A DNA stretch of 64,000 nt from Pseudodesulfovibrio sp. S3. GTDB taxonomy: Bacteria; Desulfobacterota; Desulfovibrionia; Desulfovibrionales; Desulfovibrionaceae. Position 1 is the stretch's first letter, and each line of letters begins with the position of its first letter. A model generated the notes under the pieces. The model made no database searches. It worked only from the letters and a program-made list of their open reading frames with translations, and was not told where the DNA came from. Where the stretch lies: assembly GCF_004025585.1 (NCBI RefSeq), contig NZ_QTZO01000005.1, positions 1-64,000 on the forward strand, given 5' to 3'. Shown here piece after piece: positions 34,078 to 42,178 of this stretch. The position numbers and the translations under genes are program-made.

Positions 34078-34887
34078 TCAATCAAAGGCAATGGAGATTG
34101 CTGCAATGTCGTCGTGGGCCTTGAACCGGGGGTATGTGCGGCATCCCGCGTCCTGCGCCTCGATTGCCCTGATGTGGTTGCGCACACGGGCAAGCCCGCC
34201 GCTTAAATATAATGATGAGAAGAGGTCGAAATCCTCGCGCTCGTTCGGGTCGGACTTGGGGAGGAACAATCCGTCGGTGAAAAGGAGGATGTGGCTGACG
34301 GTATCCAGGGACATGGAACCCTGATTCATGAAGTTCATGGCTTCCTTTTCCCCGTTGAGGACCCCGTAGGTGACATTCGAGAGCCTGCGGACGCCCAATA
34401 TCTGATCGTGAAGGGCGGAAATGATCGGGGCGTCGGTCCCGCCGGAGGCTTCCTTCCACATGTTCAGGGTATCCAGGTCGTGGTCGAAGGCCGACGGGAT
34501 GATTTCACGGCGGCCGTCGGCATGGATGATCATGACCAGGCAATCCCCTATCTGGACCCATTCGAAACGGTCGTCATAGAGGCGCACGACCGCCGCGCTG
34601 GTGCTCCACAGGTATCCTTTGTCGCTCAGGTCGACCCCGGATTCCCGCATGGCGTCGCGAATGGAGGAATTCGCCTTGCCCGCCAGCTCAAGCAGGGACG
34701 TCTTTTCATCCATGAAGGTTTTGCCTGCAATGTTGGATGCCAGGAAACCTCCGGTGCGTCCGCCTCGGTACGTTGCCTGGGTCAGGCTGGTGGCACCGTC
34801 AAAAACGCCGAATTGATTTCCATGCACAAAATGGAAATCCTCGTTCATTGTTCCAACACCCTGTTCGAATACTGTTTCAACATGCAT
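34078..34887 (-). CDS. PP2C-family protein phosphatase
   Basis: 269 residues. PP2C-like motifs are GTMNEDFHFVHGNQFGVFDGATSL (acidic metal ligands), LWSTSAAVVRLYDDRFEWVQIGDCLVMII (the GD motif), ILLFTDGLFLPK and a C-terminal KAHDDIAAISIAFD. No transmembrane or kinase domain. It is 58 bases upstream of the binding-protein gene in the same direction, so it may be co-transcribed with the importer. The relevance to transport is not obvious. Confidence 0.82.
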   Translation of the reverse strand: MHVETVFEQGVGTMNEDFHFVHGNQFGVFDGATSLTQATYRGGRTGGFLASNIAGKTFMDEKTSLLELAGKANSSIRDAMRESGVDLSDKGYLWSTSAAVVRLYDDRFEWVQIGDCLVMIIHADGRREIIPSAFDHDLDTLNMWKEASGGTDAPIISALHDQILGVRRLSNVTYGVLNGEKEAMNFMNQGSMSLDTVSHILLFTDGLFLPKSDPNEREDFDLFSSLYLSGGLARVRNHIRAIEAQDAGCRTYPRFKAHDDIAAISIAFD

Positions 34888-35122
34888 GACATAACCCTGC
34901 TATTTTGCACATATAGGGTTTCAGCAAATATATGTCGCTGTCAAATCGATGTGCTCTATACGAATGGCGGCAAGGCGCCGCAAGGGTCAATGTCAAATGC
35001 GGGTACACAATGCCGGAATGTGAGGGAGTGTTTCTTGTCGCGAGAAGAATGAGGCGTCATTGGTGTTGCATGAGAATCAGGACAGGTGGTCTTTGGGTCA
35101 CGGCTTTCGGTCTGCCGGGAGG

Positions 35123-35857
35123 TCAGTATGCCTTCAGGTCGCTCTTGTGCAGCAGTTGCATGGGGCCGTTCGGTTGCGCCGGGCGTGCCAGCAACACGGG
35201 CAGGCCGTTGCGGCGGATCAGCTTGATGCGCTCCTGGAGCAGAACCGGCGTTTCCTTTTCCAGCGGGGCGCCCGCCTCGTCCTGCACATGGGACGCGCCG
35301 CATTGACGGGCGATCTCGCCTGCGCTCACGGTTGTCCCTTCCGGGCCCAGGTGATGCCAGCCGCGGTAGCGGCCGTCGTCGCCTTTCATGCGCAGCCCCA
35401 CGCCCGCCAGAGCGCCTACCACTCCGTCTCCGGTGCCTCCGTGTTCGGACAGGTGGACGCCCAGTTCCCTTGCCAGGGCATAGGCCAGCCCCTTGTTCAG
35501 GACCAGACACTTGGCATCCCTGCCGAAACGCATCAGCCGTTGCCGGGCTTCTTCGGGCAGGTCTTCCCGGACCATGCACAGGCCCGGATCAGAGCCGGGC
35601 GCACCGTGTCTCTCCAGATACGCCTGCATGTGGCGGATGACGGCTTCGGGATCGAGGCAATCCTCAACTTCCACGCACATGGAACTGTTGTGTGAAGTAT
35701 AGGGCACATCCTCATGCACGAAAAGCTGGTGGCGGCTGATCGGAGAGAATGTTGCCAGTCCCAGGGCGGCCATTTCGGTGCAGGCTTGTTCAGTCAGCCA
35801 GCCGGTGCCTTTGGTTTCCAGGTTGTCCGTGTCGTCGATACTGAGATAGTGGCGCAT
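35123..35857 (-). CDS. TiaS-like domain protein
   Basis: 244 residues. MRHYLSIDDTDNLETKGTGWLTEQA is the characteristic Asp-Asp-Thr-Asp start of archaeal tRNA-Ile2 agmatinylcytidine synthetase (TiaS). GGTGDGVVGALAGVGLRM and ERHGAPGSDPGLCMV resemble its catalytic half. The C-terminal OB/zinc parts of archaeal TiaS are absent, and bacteria normally use TilS for this tRNA, so a different substrate is likely. AAGGA lies 6 bases before this ATG; the longer frame to 36052 is unsupported. Single gene. Confidence 0.75.
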   Translation of the reverse strand: MRHYLSIDDTDNLETKGTGWLTEQACTEMAALGLATFSPISRHQLFVHEDVPYTSHNSSMCVEVEDCLDPEAVIRHMQAYLERHGAPGSDPGLCMVREDLPEEARQRLMRFGRDAKCLVLNKGLAYALARELGVHLSEHGGTGDGVVGALAGVGLRMKGDDGRYRGWHHLGPEGTTVSAGEIARQCGASHVQDEAGAPLEKETPVLLQERIKLIRRNGLPVLLARPAQPNGPMQLLHKSDLKAY

Positions 35858-36238
35858 AGAGTCCTTGTTGTTGTCGGGCATCGGGAGCGACCGGCACCTG
35901 TTTGCGAATCCTCTTGAGGATTCTGGGCCTGCCCAGTGAGGCTGCCGTTTTATTTGTCCGCACGGCCTGTTGTTTCGGGCAGGGGCGGGATGCAACGGAG
36001 GAGAGTGGCAGCGTGCCCGGCACGCGCGTTTGGTACGCTCCTGAACCGTCACTGGGAATTATTGCACTCGGACAGGCAAGTCAATACGGGATCCGCTTCC
36101 CCTTGATTTCGCACATTGTGTCAATATTGCAATTATATTAGTCGGTTATTTGCTTTTCATGGCGTCGTCGTCCGAGGGGTTGGAGCTTGTTCTGGTTCAG
36201 GCACATGTGCCGCCGTGAAGCGCAGGGTGGCAAAAAAG
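35858..36238. other. Intergenic region between the TiaS-like and znuA genes
   Basis: No gene. It carries the presumed minus-strand promoter of the TiaS-like gene and AT-rich sequence near 36110-36145. Nothing else is identifiable. Confidence 0.4.
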
Positions 36239-36272
36239 TTGACAGCGAAAGCAACACTGTTGCATGATGCAA
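36239..36272 (+). promoter_or_regulatory. znuA promoter with predicted Zur operator
   Basis: TTGACA (36239-36244), 18 bases, then CATGAT (36263-36268). The palindrome TTGCAT-G-ATGCAA (36260-36272) covers the -10 box. A Zur-type repressor is encoded two genes downstream, so autoregulation through this site is likely. Confidence 0.6.
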
Positions 36273-36311
36273 TCAGGTTACTCAAACAGACTGTCGTCGG
36301 GAGGTGGTGTC

Positions 36312-37250
36312 ATGGCTTTTGAGACATTGTTGAAAAAAGGAATTCTGATCCTGTGCGCGTTGGTGTTCTTGGGGGCGGCGGTCCCGGCATCGGCCCGTGA
36401 CAGAGTCCAGGTGTTCGTCACGATAATGCCCCAGAAATATTTCGTGGAAAAGATCGGCGGTGATTTGGTCAATGTCTCGGTCCTTGTCATGCCGGGGGCG
36501 AATCCGCATATGTATGAACCGTCGCCGCGGCAGATGACGTCCCTGTCCATGGCCAAGGCGTACTTTGCCATCGGCATCAGTCTTGAGGACGTATGGCTTT
36601 CCCGCTTTTCCTTCTCCAACGTGTCCCTGCGCATCATTCACACCGAGCAGGGCGTCACGAAGATTCCCATGGCCGAACACCATCACGATGCCGGTGAGGC
36701 AGAGGGCCACCACGAAGAGGTCGGACAGGCCGAAGCGCATGGTCATGACGACCACGGCATCCTTGATCCTCACATCTGGCTCGACCCCGTGCGGGCGCGC
36801 ACCATTGCCCGAAACGTCTGCGCCGGGATGGTCAGCGTCGACCCTGTGAATCGTGCCGTCTATGAAGCCAACCTTGCGGCCCTCCTCCGGGAGATTGACG
36901 AGACCAACGAATTCATTGCCGGGCGGTTGGCCTCGGTGCCCGAAGGCAAGCGGACGTTCATGGTCTTTCATCCGTCCTGGGGGTATTTCGCCGATCGCTA
37001 TGGCCTGATCCAGGTACCCATCGAGGCCCAGGGCAACGAGCCGGGGCCGAGACATCTTGCCGAAATCATCGAACATGGGCGGGAGTTGGGCATATCCGTG
37101 GTCTTTGTGCAGCCGCAATTTTCCCAAAAGAGCGCTTCGGTCATTGCCTCGGAACTGGGTGCGAGGGTGATCCCCCTTGATCCCCTTGCGGAAGACTGGA
37201 GTGGCAACCTTCGTCATGCGGCAGAGGCTTTTGGCAAGGCGCTCAAATAG
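36312..37250 (+). CDS. znuA: Zinc ABC transporter substrate-binding protein
   Basis: 312 residues. Signal peptide ending PASA, then VFVTIMPQKYFVEKIGGDLVNVSVLVMPGANPHMYEPSPRQMTSL, the cluster-A1 (ZnuA/TroA) opening with its metal His. A His/Asp/Glu-rich loop (EHHHDAGEAEGHHEE, HGHDDHG, residues ~120-152) precedes LDPHIWLDP, as in zinc rather than manganese binders. FHPSWGYFADRYGL carries the third His. The ATG at 36312 has GGGAGG upstream. The permease and ATPase genes of this importer are not here. Operon with zur. Confidence 0.9.
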   Translation: MAFETLLKKGILILCALVFLGAAVPASARDRVQVFVTIMPQKYFVEKIGGDLVNVSVLVMPGANPHMYEPSPRQMTSLSMAKAYFAIGISLEDVWLSRFSFSNVSLRIIHTEQGVTKIPMAEHHHDAGEAEGHHEEVGQAEAHGHDDHGILDPHIWLDPVRARTIARNVCAGMVSVDPVNRAVYEANLAALLREIDETNEFIAGRLASVPEGKRTFMVFHPSWGYFADRYGLIQVPIEAQGNEPGPRHLAEIIEHGRELGISVVFVQPQFSQKSASVIASELGARVIPLDPLAEDWSGNLRHAAEAFGKALK

Positions 37251-37279
37251 GTGTCGAACGGGGTAATAGGAGCGTGGAT

Positions 37280-37717
37280 ATGACAGTTCAAAGCCCTGCC
37301 GGGGCAGCCCGGAAATTTCTTGAACGGACCGGGCTGGAGCCGACCCTCAACCGCATCCTGGTTCTGTCCGCCGTTGCGGACAGCCGTTATCCGTTGACCG
37401 CGCGTGAGGTCTACACGACCGTCCTGCGGGAGCACCGGCTCAATCGGGTGACGGTCTACAGGATACTCGACCTGTTGGCGGAGAATGGGGTTGTGAACCG
37501 CATCAGCTCCGGGGAACGGGCCCTGCATTTTTGCGTCGGCGCCGACCACAGCCACTTCCATTGCACCAGGTGTGGGAAGGTGCAGTGTGTTGCCAACACC
37601 CTTTTGCAATTCGACGAGAAGGCCGTAGCCAGAGCTTTGGGGATGACCGTGAGCAGTATCGACCTCCACTTGGAAGGCCTGTGTGCCGAATGTGAAGGCA
37701 GCCGGGCGGTTGAATAG
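37280..37717 (+). CDS. zur: Fur-family regulator, probably Zur
   Basis: 145 residues. The wHTH part (GLEPTLNRILVLSAVADSRYPLTAREVYTTVLREHRLNRVTVYRILDLLAENGVVNRI) is followed by HFCVGADHSHFHCTRCGKVQC and C-terminal GLCAEC, giving the structural CxxC...CxxC zinc site. Its position after znuA indicates zinc sensing. ATG at 37280 is 7 bases after AGGAG; GTG at 37274 is less likely. Confidence 0.87.
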   Translation: MTVQSPAGAARKFLERTGLEPTLNRILVLSAVADSRYPLTAREVYTTVLREHRLNRVTVYRILDLLAENGVVNRISSGERALHFCVGADHSHFHCTRCGKVQCVANTLLQFDEKAVARALGMTVSSIDLHLEGLCAECEGSRAVE

Positions 37718-37746
37718 CCGCGGGTGTTCGGCCCGTTAAAAAAAAG

Positions 37747-37776
37747 AAAGGCTCCATGGCGGTGATTGGAGCCTTT
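37747..37776. terminator. Hairpin after zur
   Basis: AAAGGCTCCA and TGGAGCCTTT pair around a 10-base loop. The T-run is on the minus-strand side, so it could also end the minus-strand transcript from 38238. Confidence 0.65.
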
Positions 37777-37859
37777 CCGGGGAGTTCCCGACGGGGATTG
37801 TCGGGAAAACAATTATTACTGTCAATGGCATATGATAAGGGCATACATTTCCTCTGTTG

Positions 37860-37882
37860 ACAATAGGGGAAGCCCCTATTGT
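37860..37882. other. Strong short hairpin in the 37718-37980 intergenic region
   Basis: ACAATAGGGG-AAG-CCCCTATTGT: perfect 10-bp arms with a 3-base loop and no clear T-run. Either an operator or an RNA hairpin at the 3' end of the minus-strand operon. An additional arm pair TTCCCGAC/GTCGGGAA lies near 37785-37807. Confidence 0.45.
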
Positions 37883-37980
37883 TTGTCGTGCATATCGGGA
37901 AAACTTCCTGCTCACGACAGGCCGAATCGTTCTTTCGGAGCCGGTGTCCGAAAGGGGAAACCTCGTCTTGTCGTCGGTGT

Positions 37981-38238
37981 TTATTGTCCGTGCAGGAGGC
38001 GTGTGGCGATGTCCAGGTCATACAGCGCCAAGGGGTTGCGGGCCGTATCCTTCTCCCGGTACAGGGCGGCGGCCTGTTCAATGGCGGTATAGGGCACCCA
38101 TTGGTGCTTTTCCCATATTATCGGCTCCGAGGGATTGTAGAGCCTGAATTCGATCTGGCCCTCGTTGTCGCGCACATACATGCGTACTTCGGGGTGCTGG
38201 AGGGACGGGGTATAATAATGGCCTCGTTCGTCTTTCAT
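37981..38238 (-). CDS. Small hypothetical protein
   Basis: 85 residues, not recognised. Soluble and rich in aromatic and charged residues (GHYYTPSLQHPEVRMYVRDNEGQIEFRLYNPSEPIIWEKHQWVPY), followed by a helix (TAIEQAAALYREK). AGGAG lies 8 bases before the ATG. It starts 10 bases after the YkgJ-like gene's stop, so the two form an operon. Confidence 0.7.
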   Translation of the reverse strand: MKDERGHYYTPSLQHPEVRMYVRDNEGQIEFRLYNPSEPIIWEKHQWVPYTAIEQAAALYREKDTARNPLALYDLDIATRLLHGQ

Positions 38239-38248
38239 GGTGTGTCTC

Positions 38249-38935
38249 CTAGGCGTGAAAATTGAATCGGATGGTTTCGTCCATTTCATATACTTTGATG
38301 TTCATGGTGCCGAGCAGGGTACGCAGCGGCCTTCCGAAGAGAAATTCGTTCATGTTCGGGTCCATGCCGGTCTTTTCGGGGACCAGTCGGCGCATTTCCA
38401 TATCAAAGACGACCATTCCCTTGAGCGCCTCTCCCGCTTCCCGGTCACCTTCGCGGGCTGCCTTGGCCAGGCTTTCCATGAGCACTGGGTCGCACTTGGC
38501 GTCGTGATCTGCCATGAGCGAAAGCAGGGGGTGCCCCTCGGGCAGGAGGTCTGCGCGGGTAAGTCTGTCTTTATCATACATGGCCAGCAGCGGGCCGGTG
38601 TCTTCGCAGAAGAGCGCCTCGCATTCCGCGGGACGGGTCTCGTACATGCTGCAAGTACTGCTTTCGGGACTGAAGTAGATGCAGGCCCATGAGCCGTCGC
38701 GGCCCTTGATCTTGAGGATTTCGGTCTCAAGCGGAGCTACCATCTGTCCGGGCTGGTCAAAGGCCCGCTCGCCGGTGCGCAACGTGACTATTTCCGATAA
38801 GGAAATGGAGCCGTCCTCGATCAGGGGCAAGTCCTCTGTATGGAGAGCCGGGCCGCCGCTCCGGCAACAGTCCCCGCACCTGCGGCAGTGTGGTGTCTTA
38901 TTGTTTGAAATCTGCAAGTTTGTGTTGCTCCTCAT
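38249..38935 (-). CDS. YkgJ-family cysteine-cluster protein
   Basis: 228 residues or more. The Fe/Zn-cluster pattern is clear: CRRCGDCCRSGGPAL, then FSPESSTCSMYETRPAECEALFC. YkgJ/CxxCxxCC proteins are of unsettled function. The start is not fixed: ATGs at 38935, 38977 and 39001 are possible and none has a good Shine-Dalgarno. It is divergent from the dsr operon. Confidence 0.82.
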   Translation of the reverse strand: MRSNTNLQISNNKTPHCRRCGDCCRSGGPALHTEDLPLIEDGSISLSEIVTLRTGERAFDQPGQMVAPLETEILKIKGRDGSWACIYFSPESSTCSMYETRPAECEALFCEDTGPLLAMYDKDRLTRADLLPEGHPLLSLMADHDAKCDPVLMESLAKAAREGDREAGEALKGMVVFDMEMRRLVPEKTGMDPNMNEFLFGRPLRTLLGTMNIKVYEMDETIRFNFHA

Positions 38936-39096
38936 ATTCTTTTGGGGTACCAATTGTTCCGGTCTATCCTGTGCCATGGGACCGATACTCCGGCTTGGCA
39001 ATTATGGCAAGTGCGGGGGTAGAGACTTGCTCCCGAAACAGGCTGTCCGTTGTGTCCGCAAGATTAGGATTGGCAATGGTTTCTTGGATATTTCGG

Positions 39097-39126
39097 TTGA
39101 CAGAAAACCGATAGGTCCAGTACATT
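39097..39126 (+). promoter_or_regulatory. Candidate dsrA promoter
   Basis: TTGACA (39097-39102) and TACATT (39121-39126) with an 18-base spacer. This leaves a leader of about 160 bases before dsrA, long enough for post-transcriptional control. Confidence 0.5.
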
Positions 39127-39292
39127 GTCACCCCTGCATACCTTGTGAATCTTGGCGCAAGTGCCACTATTCCAGGTAGTTGCGTTACGTAGGAAAGGCG
39201 TTCTGGCTCCGGGTGGTTTCACCACCGTTTGCCGGCCTGGGCGCAATAATGGTTGATGGCAACATCTTAATCAAACTATGGAGGTTAAGGGA

Positions 39293-40612
39293 ATGGCGAA
39301 ACACAAAACTCCTCTGTTGGATCAGCTGGAAAGCGGCCCGTGGCCCAGCTTTGTATCCGACATCAAACAGGAGGCTGAAGCTCGAGCCAAGAACGAGAAG
39401 GGACTGGATTATCAGATTCCTGTCGATTGTCCCGATGATTTGCTGGGCGTCCTCGAAATGTCCTACACTGACGGCGAAACTCACTGGAAGCACGGCGGCA
39501 TCGTCGGCGTTTTCGGTTACGGCGGCGGCGTTATCGGTCGTTACTGTGACCAGCCCCAGATGTTCCCCGGCGTTGCTCACTTTCACACCGTCCGCGTGGC
39601 TCAGCCCAACGGCAAGTGGTACAACACCAAACTGCTGGGCGACCTGATGGATATCTGGGACCTTCGCGGTTCCGGTCTGACCAACATGCATGGCGCCACC
39701 GGCGACATCGTGTTCCTGGGCACCACCACCCCGCAGTTGGAAGAAATCTTCTTCGAGCTGACCCACAACCTGGACATCGACCTCGGTGGTTCCGGTTCCA
39801 ACCTGCGTACCCCGGCAACCTGCCTCGGCATGTCCCGTTGCGAATACGCCTGCTACGACACTCAGGAACTGTGCTACAATCTGACCATGGAATACCAGGA
39901 TGAGCTCCACCGTCCCGCATTCCCCTACAAGTTCAAGTTCAAGTTCGACGGTTGCCCCAACGGTTGCGTTGCCGCCATCGCCCGTTCCGACCTGTCCTTC
40001 ATCGGTACCTGGAAAGACCCGATCAAAGTCGACCAGGAAGCTGTTGCTGCCTACGTCGGTGGCGAGATCGCTCCCAACGCCGGCGCCCACGCCGACCGTG
40101 ACTGGGGCGCATTCGACATCCAGAAGGAAGTCGTTGACCTGTGCCCGTCCAAGTGCATCTCCTACGAAGGCGGCAAGCTGATCATGGATCACAAGGAATG
40201 TGTCCGTTGCATGCACTGCATCAACACCATGCCTCGTGCCCTGAAAGTCGGTGACGAACGCGGCTGCTCCATCCTGTGCGGCGCCAAGGCCCCGATCCTC
40301 GACGGTCCCCAGATGGGTTCCCTGCTCGTACCTTTCATGGAAGTCAACAAAGACGACGATTACCAGTCCATCAAGGACCTCATCGAAGGCGTGTGGGATT
40401 GGTGGATGGAAGAAGGCAAGAACCGTGAGCGTATCGGTGAGACCATGAAGCGTCTCGGTATGGCTGCTCTGGTCAACGCCGCCGGCGTTCCCGTTGACGC
40501 CCGCCAGGTCCAGGAACCTCGCCACAACCCCTACATCTTCTGGAAAGCTGAAGATGTTGAAGGTGGTTGGGAACGCGACATCAACGATTTCCGCAAGCGC
40601 CACCAGCGCTAA
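39293..40612 (+). CDS. dsrA: Dissimilatory sulfite reductase alpha subunit
   Basis: 439 residues, matching DsrA. It forms the catalytic alpha2beta2 core with DsrB that reduces sulfite in the cytoplasm, using siroheme and [4Fe-4S] clusters. Siroheme/cluster Cys residues appear in TCLGMSRCEYACYDTQELC and the inserted ferredoxin domain in CPSKCISYEGGKL...CVRCMHCINTMPRAL. GGAGG lies 8 bases before the ATG. Codon use is strongly biased (many C-ending codons), in keeping with very high expression. dsrB follows after 18 bases. Confidence 0.99.
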   Translation: MAKHKTPLLDQLESGPWPSFVSDIKQEAEARAKNEKGLDYQIPVDCPDDLLGVLEMSYTDGETHWKHGGIVGVFGYGGGVIGRYCDQPQMFPGVAHFHTVRVAQPNGKWYNTKLLGDLMDIWDLRGSGLTNMHGATGDIVFLGTTTPQLEEIFFELTHNLDIDLGGSGSNLRTPATCLGMSRCEYACYDTQELCYNLTMEYQDELHRPAFPYKFKFKFDGCPNGCVAAIARSDLSFIGTWKDPIKVDQEAVAAYVGGEIAPNAGAHADRDWGAFDIQKEVVDLCPSKCISYEGGKLIMDHKECVRCMHCINTMPRALKVGDERGCSILCGAKAPILDGPQMGSLLVPFMEVNKDDDYQSIKDLIEGVWDWWMEEGKNRERIGETMKRLGMAALVNAAGVPVDARQVQEPRHNPYIFWKAEDVEGGWERDINDFRKRHQR

Positions 40613-40630
40613 AAAGAGGAGTGAAATAAT

Positions 40631-41776
40631 ATGGCTTTTATTTCTTCCGGGTACAATCCCGACAAACCGATGGAAGGTCGGATTTCCGACATTGGCCCTC
40701 GTCACTTTGGCGAGTACCTGCCCCCGGTTATCAAAGACAACTTTGGTAAATGGGATTACCACGAAATCATCGAGTCCGGCATCCTGCTGCACGTAGCCCA
40801 ATCCGGCGACAAGACCTACACTGTCCGCGCCGGTACCGCTCGTCTGATGTCCGTCACCCATATCCGTGAAATCTGTGAAATCGCTGACAAGTTCGCCAAG
40901 GGCTATGTCCGTTTCACCACGCGTAACAACATTGAATTCCAGGTGGAGACTGAAGCTGCTGCCAAGGAACTGAAGGCGTATCTGAATGGCCAGACGTTCG
41001 CCGGCGGCTCCATCAAGTTCCCGGTCGGCGGCACCGGCGCTGGTGTGACCAATATCGTTCACACCCAGGGCTGGGTCCACTGCCACACCCCGGCAACCGA
41101 TGCTTCCGGTACCGTTAAAGCTACCATGGACGTTGTCTTCGACGACTTCACCAGCATGAAGCTTCCCGCTCCGGTCCGCATCTCCATGGCTTGCTGCCTG
41201 AACATGTGCGGCGCTGTCCACTGCTCCGATATCGCGATTCTCGGTATTCACCGCAAGCCGCCGATCATCGACCACCAGTACCTGGACAACCTGTGCGAGA
41301 TTCCCCTGGCCGTCGCTGCCTGCCCCACCGGTGCAGTCCGCCCGTCCAAGGTCGAGCTCAACGGCGAGACATACAAGACCGTTGCCATTAAAGAAGAACG
41401 CTGCATGTTCTGCGGTAACTGCTACACCATGTGCCCCTCGCTTCCGCTGTCTGACGGCGACGGCGACGGTATCGCCATCATGGTCGGTGGTAAGATCTCC
41501 AACCGTATCACCAAACCCTCCTTCTCCAAGGTTGTGGTTCCCTTCGTGCCCAACGAGCCGCCTCGCTGGCCCACGCTGACCAAGGTGATCAAGAAGATCC
41601 TCGACACCTACGCAGCTGATGCCAATAAGTACGAACGACTGGGCGACTGGGCCAATCGTATCGGTTGGGAGCGTTTCTTCGAGAAATGCGACCTGCCTTT
41701 CACCGAGCATCTGATTGATGACTTCCGTGATCCGGCATACTACACTTGGCGTCAGACCACGCAGTTCAAGTGGTAA
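40631..41776 (+). CDS. dsrB: Dissimilatory sulfite reductase beta subunit
   Basis: 381 residues, the usual DsrB length. Siroheme-binding Cys motif [15 protein letters not shown] and a ferredoxin insertion [22 protein letters not shown] precedes the ATG. Works with DsrA and DsrC to produce sulfide. A perfect hairpin 14 bases after the stop separates it from dsrD. Confidence 0.99.
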   Translation: MAFISSGYNPDKPMEGRISDIGPRHFGEYLPPVIKDNFGKWDYHEIIESGILLHVAQSGDKTYTVRAGTARLMSVTHIREICEIADKFAKGYVRFTTRNNIEFQVETEAAAKELKAYLNGQTFAGGSIKFPVGGTGAGVTNIVHTQGWVHCHTPATDASGTVKATMDVVFDDFTSMKLPAPVRISMACCLNMCGAVHCSDIAILGIHRKPPIIDHQYLDNLCEIPLAVAACPTGAVRPSKVELNGETYKTVAIKEERCMFCGNCYTMCPSLPLSDGDGDGIAIMVGGKISNRITKPSFSKVVVPFVPNEPPRWPTLTKVIKKILDTYAADANKYERLGDWANRIGWERFFEKCDLPFTEHLIDDFRDPAYYTWRQTTQFKW

Positions 41777-41790
41777 TATAATGAAGCTCC

Positions 41791-41815
41791 GGGGTACGGC
41801 TTTTTGCCGTACCCC
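41791..41815 (+). terminator. Hairpin between dsrB and dsrD
   Basis: GGGGTACGGC, TTTTT loop, GCCGTACCCC, then GTCTTTCC. A perfect 10-bp stem with a weak downstream T-tract. It fits partial termination or a 3'-end stabiliser, giving more dsrAB than dsrD message. Confidence 0.7.
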
Positions 41816-41841
41816 GTCTTTCCAAAAAGAAGGAGTCCGTT

Positions 41842-42090
41842 ATGGTACTCGATCCTGAAGCTGCAAAAGCTGAAATTCTCAAGTTTTGCGAAGAGAAATC
41901 TGCTAATAAGACCAAGTTCTACTTCAACGATTTCACCAAGCTTTTCCCGGATGAGAAAACGCGTGACGTCAAGAAGGTCCTGACCAAACTGATTCAGGAA
42001 GAAAAACTGGTGTTCTGGTCCTCCGGGTCCACCACCATGTATGGTCTCGCCGGAGCTGGCAAACAGGCCGCTTCCGAGGGCGAAAGCTAG
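41842..42090 (+). CDS. dsrD: DsrD, sulfite-reduction accessory protein
   Basis: 82 residues; the DsrD family is about 78-80. A winged-helix fold with KSANKTKFYFNDFTKLFPDEKTRDVKKVLTKLIQEEKLVFWSSGSTTMYGL. DsrD is reported to stimulate DsrAB activity rather than bind DNA. AAGGAG lies 7 bases before the ATG. Third gene of the dsr cluster. Confidence 0.96.
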   Translation: MVLDPEAAKAEILKFCEEKSANKTKFYFNDFTKLFPDEKTRDVKKVLTKLIQEEKLVFWSSGSTTMYGLAGAGKQAASEGES

Positions 42091-42112
42091 TCTCAAGCCG
42101 TATTCGGTATTT

Positions 42113-42155
42113 AAGGCCTTGTCCTCATCGTACAGGTGATGGGCAAGGCTTTTCT
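42113..42155 (+). terminator. Terminator after dsrD
   Basis: GCCTTGTCC... pairs imperfectly with ...GGGCAAGGC and TTTTC follows. It sits between dsrD and cbiA, so the latter may depend on read-through. Confidence 0.6.
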
Positions 42156-42178
42156 TAGTTTTTAACAGCATCGATATT

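Noticed and set aside
39185-41710. 841-residue open frame on the minus strand opposite dsrAB
   Set aside because: It mirrors the codon bias of dsrA and dsrB, has no ribosome-binding site, and its translation is a Gly/Val/Asp-rich shadow typical of antisense frames to GC-ending codons.
42091-42178. Cobalamin riboswitch before the cbiA gene
   Set aside because: The 88-base gap holds only a terminator-like hairpin; it is too short and lacks the B12-box.
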